Positions 47,945 through 57,095 of a stretch of DNA of 64,000 bases are shown here, one piece after another. The stretch lies in contig JACKJV010000001.1 in the NCBI GenBank assembly GCA_020637775.1, positions 607,330 to 671,329 on the forward strand, written 5' to 3'. Within the stretch, counting starts at the first letter, position 1. Each line of letters begins with the position of its first letter. The translations under genes and the position numbers were made by a program. The DNA is from Brucellaceae bacterium. GTDB taxonomy: Bacteria; Pseudomonadota; Alphaproteobacteria; Rhizobiales; Rhizobiaceae. Below the pieces are notes generated by a model. It was not told the origin of the DNA and ran no database searches. It worked only from the letters and a program-made list of their open reading frames with translations.

Positions 47945-47962
47945 GCTACAGCCGTATGAAAG
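47945..47962 (-). promoter_or_regulatory. Candidate Pho box upstream of ugpB
   Basis: On the minus strand CTTTCAT-ACGG-CTGTAGC has the 7-4-7 layout of a PhoB site, with one mismatch to CTGTCAT in the first half and a poorer second half. ugp operons are classical PhoB targets, so the location supports it; the match is moderate. Confidence 0.4.
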
Positions 47963-48032
47963 TGCCTGCTGATCAACGAGCCCGACCGAGCATTTCTCGC
48001 CGGCTAAGAATAGCCATGCATCCGGACCGGAA

Positions 48033-48911
48033 TCAACGCCATCGCGCCAAATGCTGCAGGAAGGCGGCGATGGCCGGCGGACGCAGTTCATGGCGCGGCG
48101 CGACAGCGCCGACGATCTGGGCGCCTTCGGGGCTGACAAGCGGTATGGCGCGGATCCCGTTGCGCGACATGAACATGGCGGCAATCCGTTCAGGCAGGAT
48201 TCCGGACCAGGGGCCGGCAGCGACGTGGGCGACAAGGGCGATGATCGAATCGGTCTCCAGCACGGCCCGCACCTCGGCGCCGGCCATGGCAAGATAACGG
48301 TTGACGATCCGCCGGTTCTGCATGTCAGGCGTGAGCAGGCAAAGCTGACAGCCCTCCGTTTCGGCCCAGGTCATCGTCTCCCGGCCCGCCAGGATGTCCG
48401 GATCGGCGGTCACGAAACAGTAGCGCTCCTCATAGAGCGGAACCGAGGTTACCTCGCCCAGCGGCTCGTTTTCCAGATAGGTGATCCCGACATCGGCCTC
48501 CAGATGGGCAACCAGGTGCAGGATTTCCTTCGAGGTGCGCGACAGGACCGTGAAGCTGACCGCCGGATGAGCCTGGCTGAAACGGGTCGTCAACTCTGCA
48601 ACGGTGGCCAGCGCCGTGGGGATGACGGCAAGGCGGATGCGCCCGGATATGCCCGTGCGGGCCGCGCGCATCTCCTCGCTCATGGCGCGGCAATCGGCCA
48701 CGATGCGGCGCGCCCATTCCAGCACCCGCTCGCCTTCCGGCGTCAGGCTCTGATACCGGGCGCCGCGCTTGACCAGGGGCACGCCAAGCTGGCTCTCCAG
48801 TTGCTTGATGGCCGAGGAAAGCGTGGGCTGGGAAATGTTGGCCGCCTCGGCCGCGCGGCCGAAATGGCGCTCGCGGGCGAGGATCATGAACAATTCGAGC
48901 TTGTCGATCAT
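48033..48911 (-). CDS. LysR-family transcriptional regulator
   Basis: 292 aa. N-terminal helix-turn-helix (FGRAAEAANISQPTLSSAIKQLESQLGVPLVKRG, about residues 17-50) and a C-terminal periplasmic-binding-type sensor domain starting near GRIRLAVIPTALATVAE. The effector is unknown. It lies 40 bp downstream of gnd on the same strand and probably shares its transcript, which is unusual for a LysR gene that normally faces its target. Confidence 0.9.
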   Translation of the reverse strand: MIDKLELFMILARERHFGRAAEAANISQPTLSSAIKQLESQLGVPLVKRGARYQSLTPEGERVLEWARRIVADCRAMSEEMRAARTGISGRIRLAVIPTALATVAELTTRFSQAHPAVSFTVLSRTSKEILHLVAHLEADVGITYLENEPLGEVTSVPLYEERYCFVTADPDILAGRETMTWAETEGCQLCLLTPDMQNRRIVNRYLAMAGAEVRAVLETDSIIALVAHVAAGPWSGILPERIAAMFMSRNGIRAIPLVSPEGAQIVGAVAPRHELRPPAIAAFLQHLARWR

Positions 48912-48951
48912 GGTGCCGATCCCCCTCCTGCCCGTTCCCCCGCCGGACGCC

Positions 48952-50376
48952 TCAGTTCCCGGCGTCCCCGGCGTCCGCCCACGGTCCGTGGCGCACACCG
49001 TCGCAGCCGGCAAGCTGGAAGCCGTGGCGGCCGAAATAGTCCCGCTGCCCCTGGATCAGGTTGGCGGTCGAGCGCGACTGGCGCAACTGGTCGAACCAGG
49101 CAAGGCCGGCGCACAGGCTTGGCACGGGGTGCCCGTTGGCCAGCGCTGCGCCGACCACGGCGCGCAGGCTGTCCGCCGTGCCCGCGAGATATTCGGCGAA
49201 ACGGGCGGCGAAGACCAGGTTTTCCGGCTTTTCCTCAAGGGCTGCCGCCATGTCATCGAGCATGGCGGACCGAATGATGCACCCGGCGCGCCAGACGCGG
49301 GCGATGTCGGCCATCGGCAGCGGCCAGCCATAGTCTGCCGCCGCGCGCTGCAGCATCGCGAAGCCCTGCGCGTAGCACAGGATCTTGCCGGCGATCAGCG
49401 CCCTTTCCAGTTGCGCCGTGTCGGCCGCGCCTTCAAGACGGCGCGCGGCGGGTCCGAAGCGGCTTTCGCCCGCCACGCGCAAGCCGGCCGCCGCCGACAT
49501 GTTGCGCGCCGCCACAGCCGCCTCGATCACGGGAACCGGTGTGCCGAGATGCTGGGCCTCGATCACGGTCCATCGCCCTGTGCCTTTCTGGCCGGCCTGA
49601 TCGACGATGACGTCCAGCAGCGGCAATCCGGATTCGGCATCGCGGGCGCGGGCGACGTGGGACGTGATCTCGACGAGATAGGATTTCAGCGGGCCCTCGT
49701 TCCACCGGGCAAACAGGTCGGCCACCTGTTTTGCGTTCCACCCGTAGCCGTCACGCAGCAGGCCGTAGATCTCGGCGATCATCTGCATGTCGGCATATTC
49801 GATGCCGTTGTGTACCATCTTGACGAAATGGCCGGCGCCGCCTTCACCCATCCACCCGGCACAGGGCGTGCCGTCGGTATGGCGCGCGGCAATGCCGAGG
49901 AAGATGCCGCTGACCGCGTCCCAGACGTCCCGTTCGCCACCTGCCATCATCGACGGCCCATGGCGTGCGCCCTCCTCGCCGCCCGAGACCCCGATTCCGA
50001 GAAAACGCCAGGGCTTGCCTTGTGCCAGTGCTGCGCGGCGATTGGTGTCGGCAAAGTTCGCATTGCCGCAATCAATGATGATGTCACCCTCGTCGAGCAA
50101 GGGTTCCAGCGCGCCGATCTGCTCATCGACGGCTTCGCCCGCAGGCACCATGAGGATGATCCTGCGCGGGCGTGCGATGGAGGCGACAAAGGCGGACAGG
50201 TCGCGGGACGGGACGATACGGGGCGCAAGACCGCCAGCGGCGGCCATGAACGCATCGGTGCGGGCAGCGGTCCGGTTGAAGACGGCGATGCTGGAGCCCT
50301 TTTCAGCGATGTTGAGCGCCAGCGCGGCACCCATTGTTCCAAGGCCGATCAGGCCGATGTCTGCGTTTTCGTTCAT
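48952..50376 (-). CDS. gnd: 6-Phosphogluconate dehydrogenase (decarboxylating)
   Basis: 474 aa, normal length for the long NADP form. NADP-binding GLIGLGTMGAALALNIAEKG, then the catalytic region IGVSGGEEGARHGPSMMAGG and HFVKMVHNGIEYADMQ with the active Lys. The C-terminal part contains RVWRAGCIIRS. It converts 6-phosphogluconate to ribulose-5-phosphate and CO2. It is divergent from gntK, whose product makes its substrate. Confidence 0.95.
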   Translation of the reverse strand: MNENADIGLIGLGTMGAALALNIAEKGSSIAVFNRTAARTDAFMAAAGGLAPRIVPSRDLSAFVASIARPRRIILMVPAGEAVDEQIGALEPLLDEGDIIIDCGNANFADTNRRAALAQGKPWRFLGIGVSGGEEGARHGPSMMAGGERDVWDAVSGIFLGIAARHTDGTPCAGWMGEGGAGHFVKMVHNGIEYADMQMIAEIYGLLRDGYGWNAKQVADLFARWNEGPLKSYLVEITSHVARARDAESGLPLLDVIVDQAGQKGTGRWTVIEAQHLGTPVPVIEAAVAARNMSAAAGLRVAGESRFGPAARRLEGAADTAQLERALIAGKILCYAQGFAMLQRAAADYGWPLPMADIARVWRAGCIIRSAMLDDMAAALEEKPENLVFAARFAEYLAGTADSLRAVVGAALANGHPVPSLCAGLAWFDQLRQSRSTANLIQGQRDYFGRHGFQLAGCDGVRHGPWADAGDAGN

Positions 50377-50518
50377 GGCGGGGGTTCTTGCCTTTCGGTT
50401 GCTGCCGCTCCGCGTCCTTGCGCGGCCAGGAATTGACTGGCCTGATAGCACCATATCCGGCCCGACGGAATGTCCGGTTCGCCCTGCACCGGGCCACGGC
50501 CTTTGCCGGTCGCCTGAA

Positions 50519-50547
50519 TTGACGCTACCATGGCAAGCCGCTAGATG
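50519..50547 (+). promoter_or_regulatory. Possible gntK promoter
   Basis: A -35 like TTGACG (50519-50524) and a -10 like TAGATG (50542-50547) are 17 bases apart in the 274-bp gnd/gntK intergenic region, reading toward gntK. Confidence 0.4.
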
Positions 50548-50650
50548 ACCGTTGATATACAGGCCGGATCGGCCGGGTAAACCGGGCGGCATGATTGTGG
50601 ACCGTGCCGGACCTGCCTTCTTCGCCCTTTTCCGAGAGAACCTTCGGCAT

Positions 50651-51178
50651 ATGAACAAGAAGATCGTCATCATGGGCGTTGCCGGCAGTGGCAAGACGAC
50701 GGTGGGCGAAATGCTGGCGGCGGCAACCGGCCTTGCCTATCTGGATGGCGACAGCCTTCATCCGGCATCGAATATCGAAAAGATGTCGCGCGGCATTCCC
50801 CTGAGCGATGACGACCGCTGGCCGTGGCTCGATGCCGTCGGCGCGGCACTGCGCGATCGCGCGGACGCGGGCGGATGCATCATCGGCTGTTCGGCGCTGC
50901 GAAAAGCCTATCGCGACAGGATCCGGGCGCTCGCCGGAGCCGACACGACCTTCATTCACCTTTCGGGAAGCCGGGCGCTGATCGGCGAACGGATGCGGGC
51001 GCGGCAAGGCCATTTCATGCCCGAATCGTTGCTCGACAGCCAGTTCGCCACGCTGGAACCGCCGCAAGCGGACGAGCAGGCGATCACGGTCGACATCGCC
51101 GTGCCGGTCGAAACACTGATCGAGGGACTGGCTGCGCAGCTTTCGGGCAGCCAGGCGCCATCGGGCTCGGCGGCTTGA
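50651..51178 (+). CDS. gntK: Gluconokinase (thermoresistant GntK/IdnK type)
   Basis: 175 aa P-loop kinase. Walker A IMGVAGSGKTTVGEML at residues 7-22, followed by the gluconate-binding segment DGDSLHPASNIEKMSRGIPLSDDDRWPWL and the lid region around GRR-like RMRARQGHFMPESLLDSQ. It phosphorylates gluconate to 6-phosphogluconate. ATG at 50651 follows GAGAG. Divergent from gnd; converges on glycerate kinase with 21 bases between. Confidence 0.94.
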   Translation: MNKKIVIMGVAGSGKTTVGEMLAAATGLAYLDGDSLHPASNIEKMSRGIPLSDDDRWPWLDAVGAALRDRADAGGCIIGCSALRKAYRDRIRALAGADTTFIHLSGSRALIGERMRARQGHFMPESLLDSQFATLEPPQADEQAITVDIAVPVETLIEGLAAQLSGSQAPSGSAA

Positions 51179-51199
51179 GGCAAGTGCCGCGCCGTGCGG

Positions 51200-52480
51200 T
51201 CAGATCACCAGGATGGCGCGCAAGTCATTGACATTCGTGCCGGTCGGACCCGGAACGAACAGATCGTCCAGAGCGTGGAAAGCCGACCAGGCATCGTTTG
51301 CGTCCAGCATGGCCTGCGGGTCATGGCCGAGATCGCGCAGCCGCGTCACCGACGCGCCGGAACAGAAGGCGCCGGCATTGTCCTCGGACCCGTCGATGCC
51401 GTCCGTATCGGCGGCCAGGGCATAAATGCCCTCCACGCCTTCGATCCCTTGCGCGAATGACAGCAGGAACTCGCTGTTGCGTCCGCCCTTGCCATCGCCG
51501 CGCAGCGTCACCGTGGTCTCGCCGCCCGACAGGATGATGAACGGCTTCTCGAATGGCCGGTTGCGCAGCGCGACCTCGCGGGCAAGGGCGGCGTGGAAAA
51601 GACCCGCCTCGCGCGCTTCCCCCTCGACCGCGTCAGACAGAATGACCGCGTCGAAGCCCATTTCCCGCGCCCGTTCCGCCGCAGCCTCCAGCGAAACGCG
51701 GGCGGAAGCGATGATGGAGACCGCGTTGCGGCGGAAACGCGAATCGCCCGGGTCCGGACAGGCCGCGGCCTCGCTTGCCACGAACCGTTTCACGGCTTCC
51801 GGCAGTTCGAGGCGATAGCGGGCAATGACACGCTGCGCCTCTTCACGGCCGCTGCGGTCGGGAACCGTCGGCCCGGAGGCGACCTGCGCCGGATCGTCGC
51901 CGGGTATGTCGGAAACGATCAACGAGACGACCCGGGCCGGAGCGGCCGCCAATGCCAGCCGCCCGCCCTTGATGCGCGAGAAATGCTTGCGCAGCGTGTT
52001 CATGGCGGCGATCGGCGCCCCACAGGCAAGCAGGGCGCGGTTGAGTGCAACCTCGTCTTCAAGCGCGAAGCCCTCTGGCGGAGCGGGCAAAAGGGCCGAA
52101 CCGCCGCCGCAGATCAGCGCGACGACGAGATCGTCCTCGCCGAGCGCCTCCACCTCGCGCATCAGCCGGGCAGAGGCTTCCAGCCCCGCTTGATCCGGTA
52201 CGGGATGAGCGGCTTCGAGAACATCGATCCGTTCGCACGGCACGGCATAGCCGTAGCGCGTCACCACAGCGCCGGAGAGCGGGCCATCCCAGACGGATTC
52301 GAACGCGGCGGCAAGCTGGGCCGCGCCCTTTCCGGCGCCCACGACGGCCGTGCGGCCTTTCGGCGGCGCCGGAAGATTGCGCGGCACGATGACATGCGGA
52401 TCGGCCGCAGCCACGGCCGCGTCGAACAGGGAGGTCAGGAAAGCTTTCGGATTGTCCAAGGCATCGGGTCCCGGCGGCAT
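51200..52480 (-). CDS. Glycerate 2-kinase, MOFRL/GckA family
   Basis: 426 aa. N-terminal nucleotide-binding domain (VVGAGKGAAQLAAAFE) and ALICGGGSALLPAPPEG, then the conserved IKGGRLA segment, and the C-terminal MOFRL motif region (ILSGGETTVTLRGDGKGGRNSEF). The family (GckA/TtuD) phosphorylates glycerate, mostly to 2-phosphoglycerate, in serine-cycle, tartrate or glyoxylate metabolism. It stands alone on the minus strand here, with no hydroxypyruvate reductase neighbour. Confidence 0.92.
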   Translation of the reverse strand: MPPGPDALDNPKAFLTSLFDAAVAAADPHVIVPRNLPAPPKGRTAVVGAGKGAAQLAAAFESVWDGPLSGAVVTRYGYAVPCERIDVLEAAHPVPDQAGLEASARLMREVEALGEDDLVVALICGGGSALLPAPPEGFALEDEVALNRALLACGAPIAAMNTLRKHFSRIKGGRLALAAAPARVVSLIVSDIPGDDPAQVASGPTVPDRSGREEAQRVIARYRLELPEAVKRFVASEAAACPDPGDSRFRRNAVSIIASARVSLEAAAERAREMGFDAVILSDAVEGEAREAGLFHAALAREVALRNRPFEKPFIILSGGETTVTLRGDGKGGRNSEFLLSFAQGIEGVEGIYALAADTDGIDGSEDNAGAFCSGASVTRLRDLGHDPQAMLDANDAWSAFHALDDLFVPGPTGTNVNDLRAILVI

Positions 52481-52568
52481 TGCACATAGCCGCTACAGGT
52501 TAGGCAATGCGCCCGGTCGCGTCCATGCCCTGCCCGGAACGGCCAGGACATGGTTGCTTCGCTGCGGA

Positions 52569-54209
52569 TCAGAATTCCGTCCAGTCCTCGTCCAGGGTCT
52601 GCGCCGCCGCCGCGGCGGGACGGGCGCGCGCGACAACCTGGAGCCGCGCCGGCGACGCCTGTGCCGGTCTGTGACGTGGCGCGTCCGGCACCTGCCGGCG
52701 ATCCGAATCCGGCCTTGCGCCACCCTGCCCGCAGGCGCCCAGGTGAAACGACTTGAGCATGCCGTTGATCCGCGTGATCTCGCCGCGCAGGGAAAGGCTG
52801 GCGGCAGTCAGCTCCTCCGCCATGGCGGCATTCTGCTGGGTGCCCTGGTCGATGACCGAAATCGTGCCGTTGACCTCTTCCAGACGCATGGCCTGATCCC
52901 GCGATTCAGTGATGATGGCCTCCATGTTGCTGGCCACCTCATGCACCTGGGACACGATCTCGCCCAGCGTCGTGCCCGTCTTGCTGACCAGCGAGACCCC
53001 GTTCTTCACCTCGCTTACCGAGGTGTTGATGAGGGACTTGATCTCCTTGGCGGCGCGTGCGGAACGCTGGGCCAGCTCGCGCACTTCCTGGGCCACGACG
53101 CCGAAGCCCTTCCCCGCCTCTCCGGCGCGCGCGGCCTCGACGCCGGCATTGAGCGCCAGAAGGTTGGTCTGGAAGGCGATCTCGTCGATCACGCCGATGA
53201 TCTTGGAGATCTCGCTGGAGGACTGGTCGATGCGTCCCATGGCAGCCACGGCGTCGCGGACCACGTCCTGCGAGCGTTCGCCATGATCGCGCGCATTGTC
53301 GACCATCCGGCCGGACGCCTCGGCCCGTGAAGCCATGGAGCGCACCGCATCGGTGATCGTGGCCAGCGTGGCAGCTGCCTCCTCCACCGAAGCGGCGTGC
53401 TGTTCGGCGCGGCGGGAAAGGTCGTCGGCGGCGATGCTGATCTCGCCGGACCCCGAATCGATCAGGTCGGTGGAGGCGCCGATCTCGCGCACCGCCTGAC
53501 CAATGGCGCGGATGGCATCGTTGAAATTTTCCCGCAATTGCGAATAGGCTTCCGGAATGTCGCCTTCAATGCGGCAGTTCAGTTCCTTCTCGGCCAGCCG
53601 CTCGATCACGCTGCCAAAGCGGGCGCGGACCATGTCGCGTTCGCTTGCGATCGCCTGCTGCTGGGCAGCCTGCCTGGCATGTTCCGCCTTGTCGATATAG
53701 ACGGTGAGCGAGAGGTCCATGTCGAGGAAAATGGCGCGCATGAGACTGGACAGGACGTTTGCCAGTTCCTCCGGGTCGCCCCTGGAGCGGGACAACAGGC
53801 CGGATTTCGGCCAGAAGTCCTGGACAAGGGCATGGATCAACTGATCCGTCAGCATGGCATAGCCACCGATATACCAGCGCGGGCGCAGGCCGATATCGGC
53901 ATGGACCGTGCCGATCCGGTTGACCTGCTCGGCATAGCGCTCATCGAAACGGCCCTGTGCAATGGCATTCCAGTGGGAGACCTGGGAGCGCTTTGCCCGG
54001 TCCATCTGCGTGGCGCCCGAAAAGAAGGCGGCGGTTTGCGGCGTTGCCTTGACCTTTTCATAGAAGCGGTCGAGACCGCGCGGAATCTCGCGCTCCAGGA
54101 GCGGACGGATGCGCACCAGATCGCGGCACGTCGCATCGTCGATATCCAGGAACGCCATTCTTCCCTTCAGGTCCCGATCCTCGCCGGAAGCCTCTGCTGT
54201 CTTGTTCAT
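52569..54209 (-). CDS. Globin-coupled methyl-accepting chemotaxis protein (aerotaxis-type)
   Basis: 546 aa soluble receptor without membrane helices. Residues 1-170 form a sensor globin: proximal His103 in [17 protein letters not shown] is the haem ligand of HemAT-like proteins. A HAMP-like linker follows ([20 protein letters not shown]), then the signalling helical hairpin with tip [22 protein letters not shown]. The C-terminus ends DEDWTEF, which matches the xWxxF tether for CheR/CheB. It should sense oxygen or a related gas in the cytoplasm and tune flagellar motion. A long Pro/Ala-rich tail carries the tether. Confidence 0.92.
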   Translation of the reverse strand: MNKTAEASGEDRDLKGRMAFLDIDDATCRDLVRIRPLLEREIPRGLDRFYEKVKATPQTAAFFSGATQMDRAKRSQVSHWNAIAQGRFDERYAEQVNRIGTVHADIGLRPRWYIGGYAMLTDQLIHALVQDFWPKSGLLSRSRGDPEELANVLSSLMRAIFLDMDLSLTVYIDKAEHARQAAQQQAIASERDMVRARFGSVIERLAEKELNCRIEGDIPEAYSQLRENFNDAIRAIGQAVREIGASTDLIDSGSGEISIAADDLSRRAEQHAASVEEAAATLATITDAVRSMASRAEASGRMVDNARDHGERSQDVVRDAVAAMGRIDQSSSEISKIIGVIDEIAFQTNLLALNAGVEAARAGEAGKGFGVVAQEVRELAQRSARAAKEIKSLINTSVSEVKNGVSLVSKTGTTLGEIVSQVHEVASNMEAIITESRDQAMRLEEVNGTISVIDQGTQQNAAMAEELTAASLSLRGEITRINGMLKSFHLGACGQGGARPDSDRRQVPDAPRHRPAQASPARLQVVARARPAAAAAQTLDEDWTEF

Positions 54210-54730
54210 CTATCACCTGCCTGATGAGAGCGCCCATGGAACAGGACGCTCTTCCCCCTTGGCCCGCTTGCGCGGACCTGCCAATAAGCCTGAGATGTTC
54301 GGTAACGGGCGGACATCATTTCCGCTGACACGCGCGCCGGCCGCGCCGGGTGGGACATTGCGCATATGAAATTTAGCGGTCTCGAATTAACTATCCGTGA
54401 AGACCTGCCCTGAAATTGCAAAATTTTTCGCCAGCGTGACCAATTTTCAGCCAGCGGAAAATGTCAGACGAAGGGGCTCGTTATCGGACGCCCCGGCGGG
54501 TGCGCATGCGCCATCACCGCAAGCAGGCAAAAGACGCGCACCGCGCCGCGGACGAGGAGCGGCATACGGCACGGGGCACAGCGCGCTCGCGTCGCCCGGC
54601 TTCGCCGCAGCGTATTGCATGAAAGAAAAAGGGAGGCGATGTCCCGGCCTCCGTCTTGCCCCGGACCGGACACCACCCCCATGTTCGAACGGGGAGACAT
54701 GAAACCGGGCGGATGCGCCCGGACCGGGCG
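54210..54730. other. 521-bp intergenic region between two chemoreceptor genes
   Basis: It holds the upstream region of the globin receptor, including an AT-rich block near 54363-54432, and the terminator of the PAS receptor at 54626-54652. No gene is convincing; the short open frames have no ribosome-binding site or family pattern. Confidence 0.6.
54626..54652 (-). terminator. Rho-independent terminator after the PAS chemoreceptor
   Basis: On the minus strand GGAGGC and GCCTCC form a 6-bp stem with a 9-base loop, followed directly by CTTTTTC. It is 79 bases past the stop codon of the PAS receptor. Confidence 0.65.
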
Positions 54731-56179
54731 TCAGGCTGCCCGTGACGGCTCAGTGGCGGTTTTCCCGGAGAGCCGTTCGGCGCGGACATTGAACCGCGCC
54801 ATGCGCCGGTGCAATTCGGCCGCCCGCTCGACAAGCGCCTTGTTGGCCTTGAACGTATCCTCGGCAAGCCGTGCATTCTGCTTCGTGGTGCCGTCGATCT
54901 GGTCGAGTGCCGCGCTGACGGAATTGAGCGACCGGCTCTGGTCGCCGGAAATGTCCATCAGGCGCGCCATGACCGATTCGGCGTGTTCGATCTGCTTCAG
55001 GATGGAGCCGAATGCCGATCCGGTGAGGCTGACCAGTTCACCGCCCTCCTGAACCGCCGACCCCGATTGGCCTACGAGATCGGAAATGCTCTTGCCGGCG
55101 CCCGACGACGTTTGCGCCAATGTGCGGATCTCGCCGGCGACGACACCGAAGCCGAGGCCCTGATCCCCGGCGCGGGCCGCCTCCACGCCCGCATTCAGGG
55201 CCAGCAGGTTGGTCTGCATCGCGATATCGTTGATCACGGCAATGGTGCGTTCGATCTCTTCGGAAAAGGTTCCGATTCGCTGCATGGCCTCAACCGTGCG
55301 GGCCACGGTCGCCGAGGCCTCCCTGGCCTGGACGGCGGAAGTGCGGATGGTGTCGCGCGCGGTCTGGGTTTCCTTCATCGATTCCTGTGTTCCGGCCGTC
55401 AGCGAGCGGACGACCTCCGTCGACCTGTCGAGGTTGTCGGCCTGTTCGCGCACCCGTTCAGCCAGGCTCTCGGCCAGCCCGGACAATTCGGTGGCGAAGG
55501 TTCCGATCTGTTCGGCATCGGCGATGACGGCGGCAATCGACGCGCTGAGCGTCGAGACGGATTCGTTGAAGTCGCTGCGAATGGCCTCGTAGTCTTCGGG
55601 AAAGCGGTTCTGCAGGCGGACCGAAAGATCGCCGCCGGCAAGCTGCTGCAACGCATTGCCCAGAACATCCATGACTTCGCCCTGTTCGGTGCGGGCGCGC
55701 TCCATGTCCAGCCGGGCCTTTTCGATGTCGGTATGATCGACCAGCGTTTCCAGGACACCCATGACCTGGCCGTCGGGCGCGAAGATCTTGCAGGCGTCGA
55801 TAAGCAGATAGCGCCGCCCGCCGCGGGGCAGGTCGCACCAGTTCCGGGCGCGCAGGCGCGACTGGCTCTCATTGTCCCCGGCGGCATAGAGGGCGCTGAT
55901 TTCGTGGGCCTTTCCGCTCAACGCAAGGTCTGCAAGGCAGGGGCGGGCCTGGGGGTAGAAGCCACGCCAGTGATCCTTTGTTCCGATCACGCCTTCGGCC
56001 GGCAAACCGGTCAGTTCCGCACACGCATCGTTCCAGTAGGCCACGATCCCGTCTGCATCGAGAACGAAAGCGGGAACCGCCATCGCCGCGAGCGCGGAGG
56101 ACAGGCCCAATTGCTCAAGCGGCAGCCGAACCGGCCCGCTCGCCTGCCGACGGCCTCGCAATCCGCTCAAAATCCCCAC
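54731..56179 (-). CDS. Cytoplasmic PAS-domain methyl-accepting chemotaxis protein
   Basis: 482 aa with no membrane helix. A PAS domain ([20 protein letters not shown], about residues 28-150) with several cysteines leads to a HAMP-like unit ([21 protein letters not shown]) and the signalling hairpin with tip [24 protein letters not shown]. The C-terminus has no xWxxF tether, unlike the neighbour. The signal is unknown. Start: GTG at 56179 with GGGGAG six bases upstream; an upstream ATG gives a non-family tail. Confidence 0.88.
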   Translation of the reverse strand: MGILSGLRGRRQASGPVRLPLEQLGLSSALAAMAVPAFVLDADGIVAYWNDACAELTGLPAEGVIGTKDHWRGFYPQARPCLADLALSGKAHEISALYAAGDNESQSRLRARNWCDLPRGGRRYLLIDACKIFAPDGQVMGVLETLVDHTDIEKARLDMERARTEQGEVMDVLGNALQQLAGGDLSVRLQNRFPEDYEAIRSDFNESVSTLSASIAAVIADAEQIGTFATELSGLAESLAERVREQADNLDRSTEVVRSLTAGTQESMKETQTARDTIRTSAVQAREASATVARTVEAMQRIGTFSEEIERTIAVINDIAMQTNLLALNAGVEAARAGDQGLGFGVVAGEIRTLAQTSSGAGKSISDLVGQSGSAVQEGGELVSLTGSAFGSILKQIEHAESVMARLMDISGDQSRSLNSVSAALDQIDGTTKQNARLAEDTFKANKALVERAAELHRRMARFNVRAERLSGKTATEPSRAA

Positions 56180-56369
56180 GTTCAACTCCCCGTGCACGGG
56201 CAATGACGGCGTGCCGGCCCTCGATCCATGGCTTGCCCCGCCCATGGCACGAACCGGACCCTGCACCAACGGCAAGGGTGCCCAAGTTTTCGGGGAAAGG
56301 GTGTATTTTTGCTTAACCTAATATTGCATGAAACAAGGGTGCCGCGCGGTTCAGCCGCGTTCAGCCGGA

Positions 56370-57035
56370 TCAGCGGCCCGACGGATCCGACACCGCGAGG
56401 CCGGCAGCACAGAAGCGGACGAGATGTTCCACCTGCGCCTCCACGGGGCCTGCGCCGCCGCCCAGCGCGGCGATGCGCTTCTGGGACGTCAACAGGGCGA
56501 GCATGGCCGAAACGCTGAAGACGAGGCCTTCGGCGGCGGCCTGACGCGTCAATCCCGGAACAATGTCCAGGATTCCGGCCAGAAACACCTCGACAGTGGG
56601 ATCGAAATGAACCTGCGAAATGGCGCGCCAGCGGTCGTCGGTGGAAACATAGGCCACGAGACGGGCATAGTCATGCCAGCGCGGGTCTTGCCTGGAGAGT
56701 GCAAAGACCGGCCGCAGGAAGGCGCCAAGAAGCGTTTCCAGCGTAAGCATGCCGTTGTCCCGTTCACGGTCCAGCGCTTCGAGCCGCGCCGCCGCCAGCG
56801 TTTCCGCCCGCCGGGCAACCGTCTGGCGAAACAGGGCTTCCTTCCCGCCGCCATGATGGTGCACCGATCCCAGCGGTTCACCGGCCTGCGCGGCGATCTC
56901 GCGAATGGTGGCGCCATCGAATCCTCTTCGCGCAAACACCTTCTCGGCGGCATCCAGAACCCGTTCCCGCGTCGCCAGCGCGCGTTGCGACGGCGCCCTT
57001 TTGCGCGACAAATCAGTGTGTTCGGCCGAGTGCAT
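56370..57035 (-). CDS. TetR-family transcriptional regulator
   Basis: 221 aa. N-terminal helix-turn-helix (RERVLDAAEKVFARRGFDGATIREIAAQAGEPLGSVHHH, about residues 23-61) with the TetR pattern; the C-terminal ligand domain resembles the CerR/DUF1956 type (TLLGAFLRPVFALSRQDP). It is divergent from the FMO operon and probably represses it. ATG at 57035 has an AAGG stretch upstream; ATG at 57062 lacks one. Confidence 0.88.
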   Translation of the reverse strand: MHSAEHTDLSRKRAPSQRALATRERVLDAAEKVFARRGFDGATIREIAAQAGEPLGSVHHHGGGKEALFRQTVARRAETLAAARLEALDRERDNGMLTLETLLGAFLRPVFALSRQDPRWHDYARLVAYVSTDDRWRAISQVHFDPTVEVFLAGILDIVPGLTRQAAAEGLVFSVSAMLALLTSQKRIAALGGGAGPVEAQVEHLVRFCAAGLAVSDPSGR

Positions 57036-57056
57036 GGCAACACCTTGCCTTACTTC

Positions 57057-57068
57057 GAACATGTGTTC
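57057..57068. promoter_or_regulatory. TetR operator candidate between the regulator and the FMO operon
   Basis: GAACA-TG-TGTTC is a perfect 5-bp inverted repeat in the 60-bp divergent gap. It lies between a possible -35 (TTGCCT, 57045-57050) and -10 (AAGATA, 57069-57074) of the FMO operon, so a bound repressor would block the promoter. Confidence 0.55.
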
Positions 57069-57095
57069 AAGATAACGAAAAAACGGGAGGGATTG

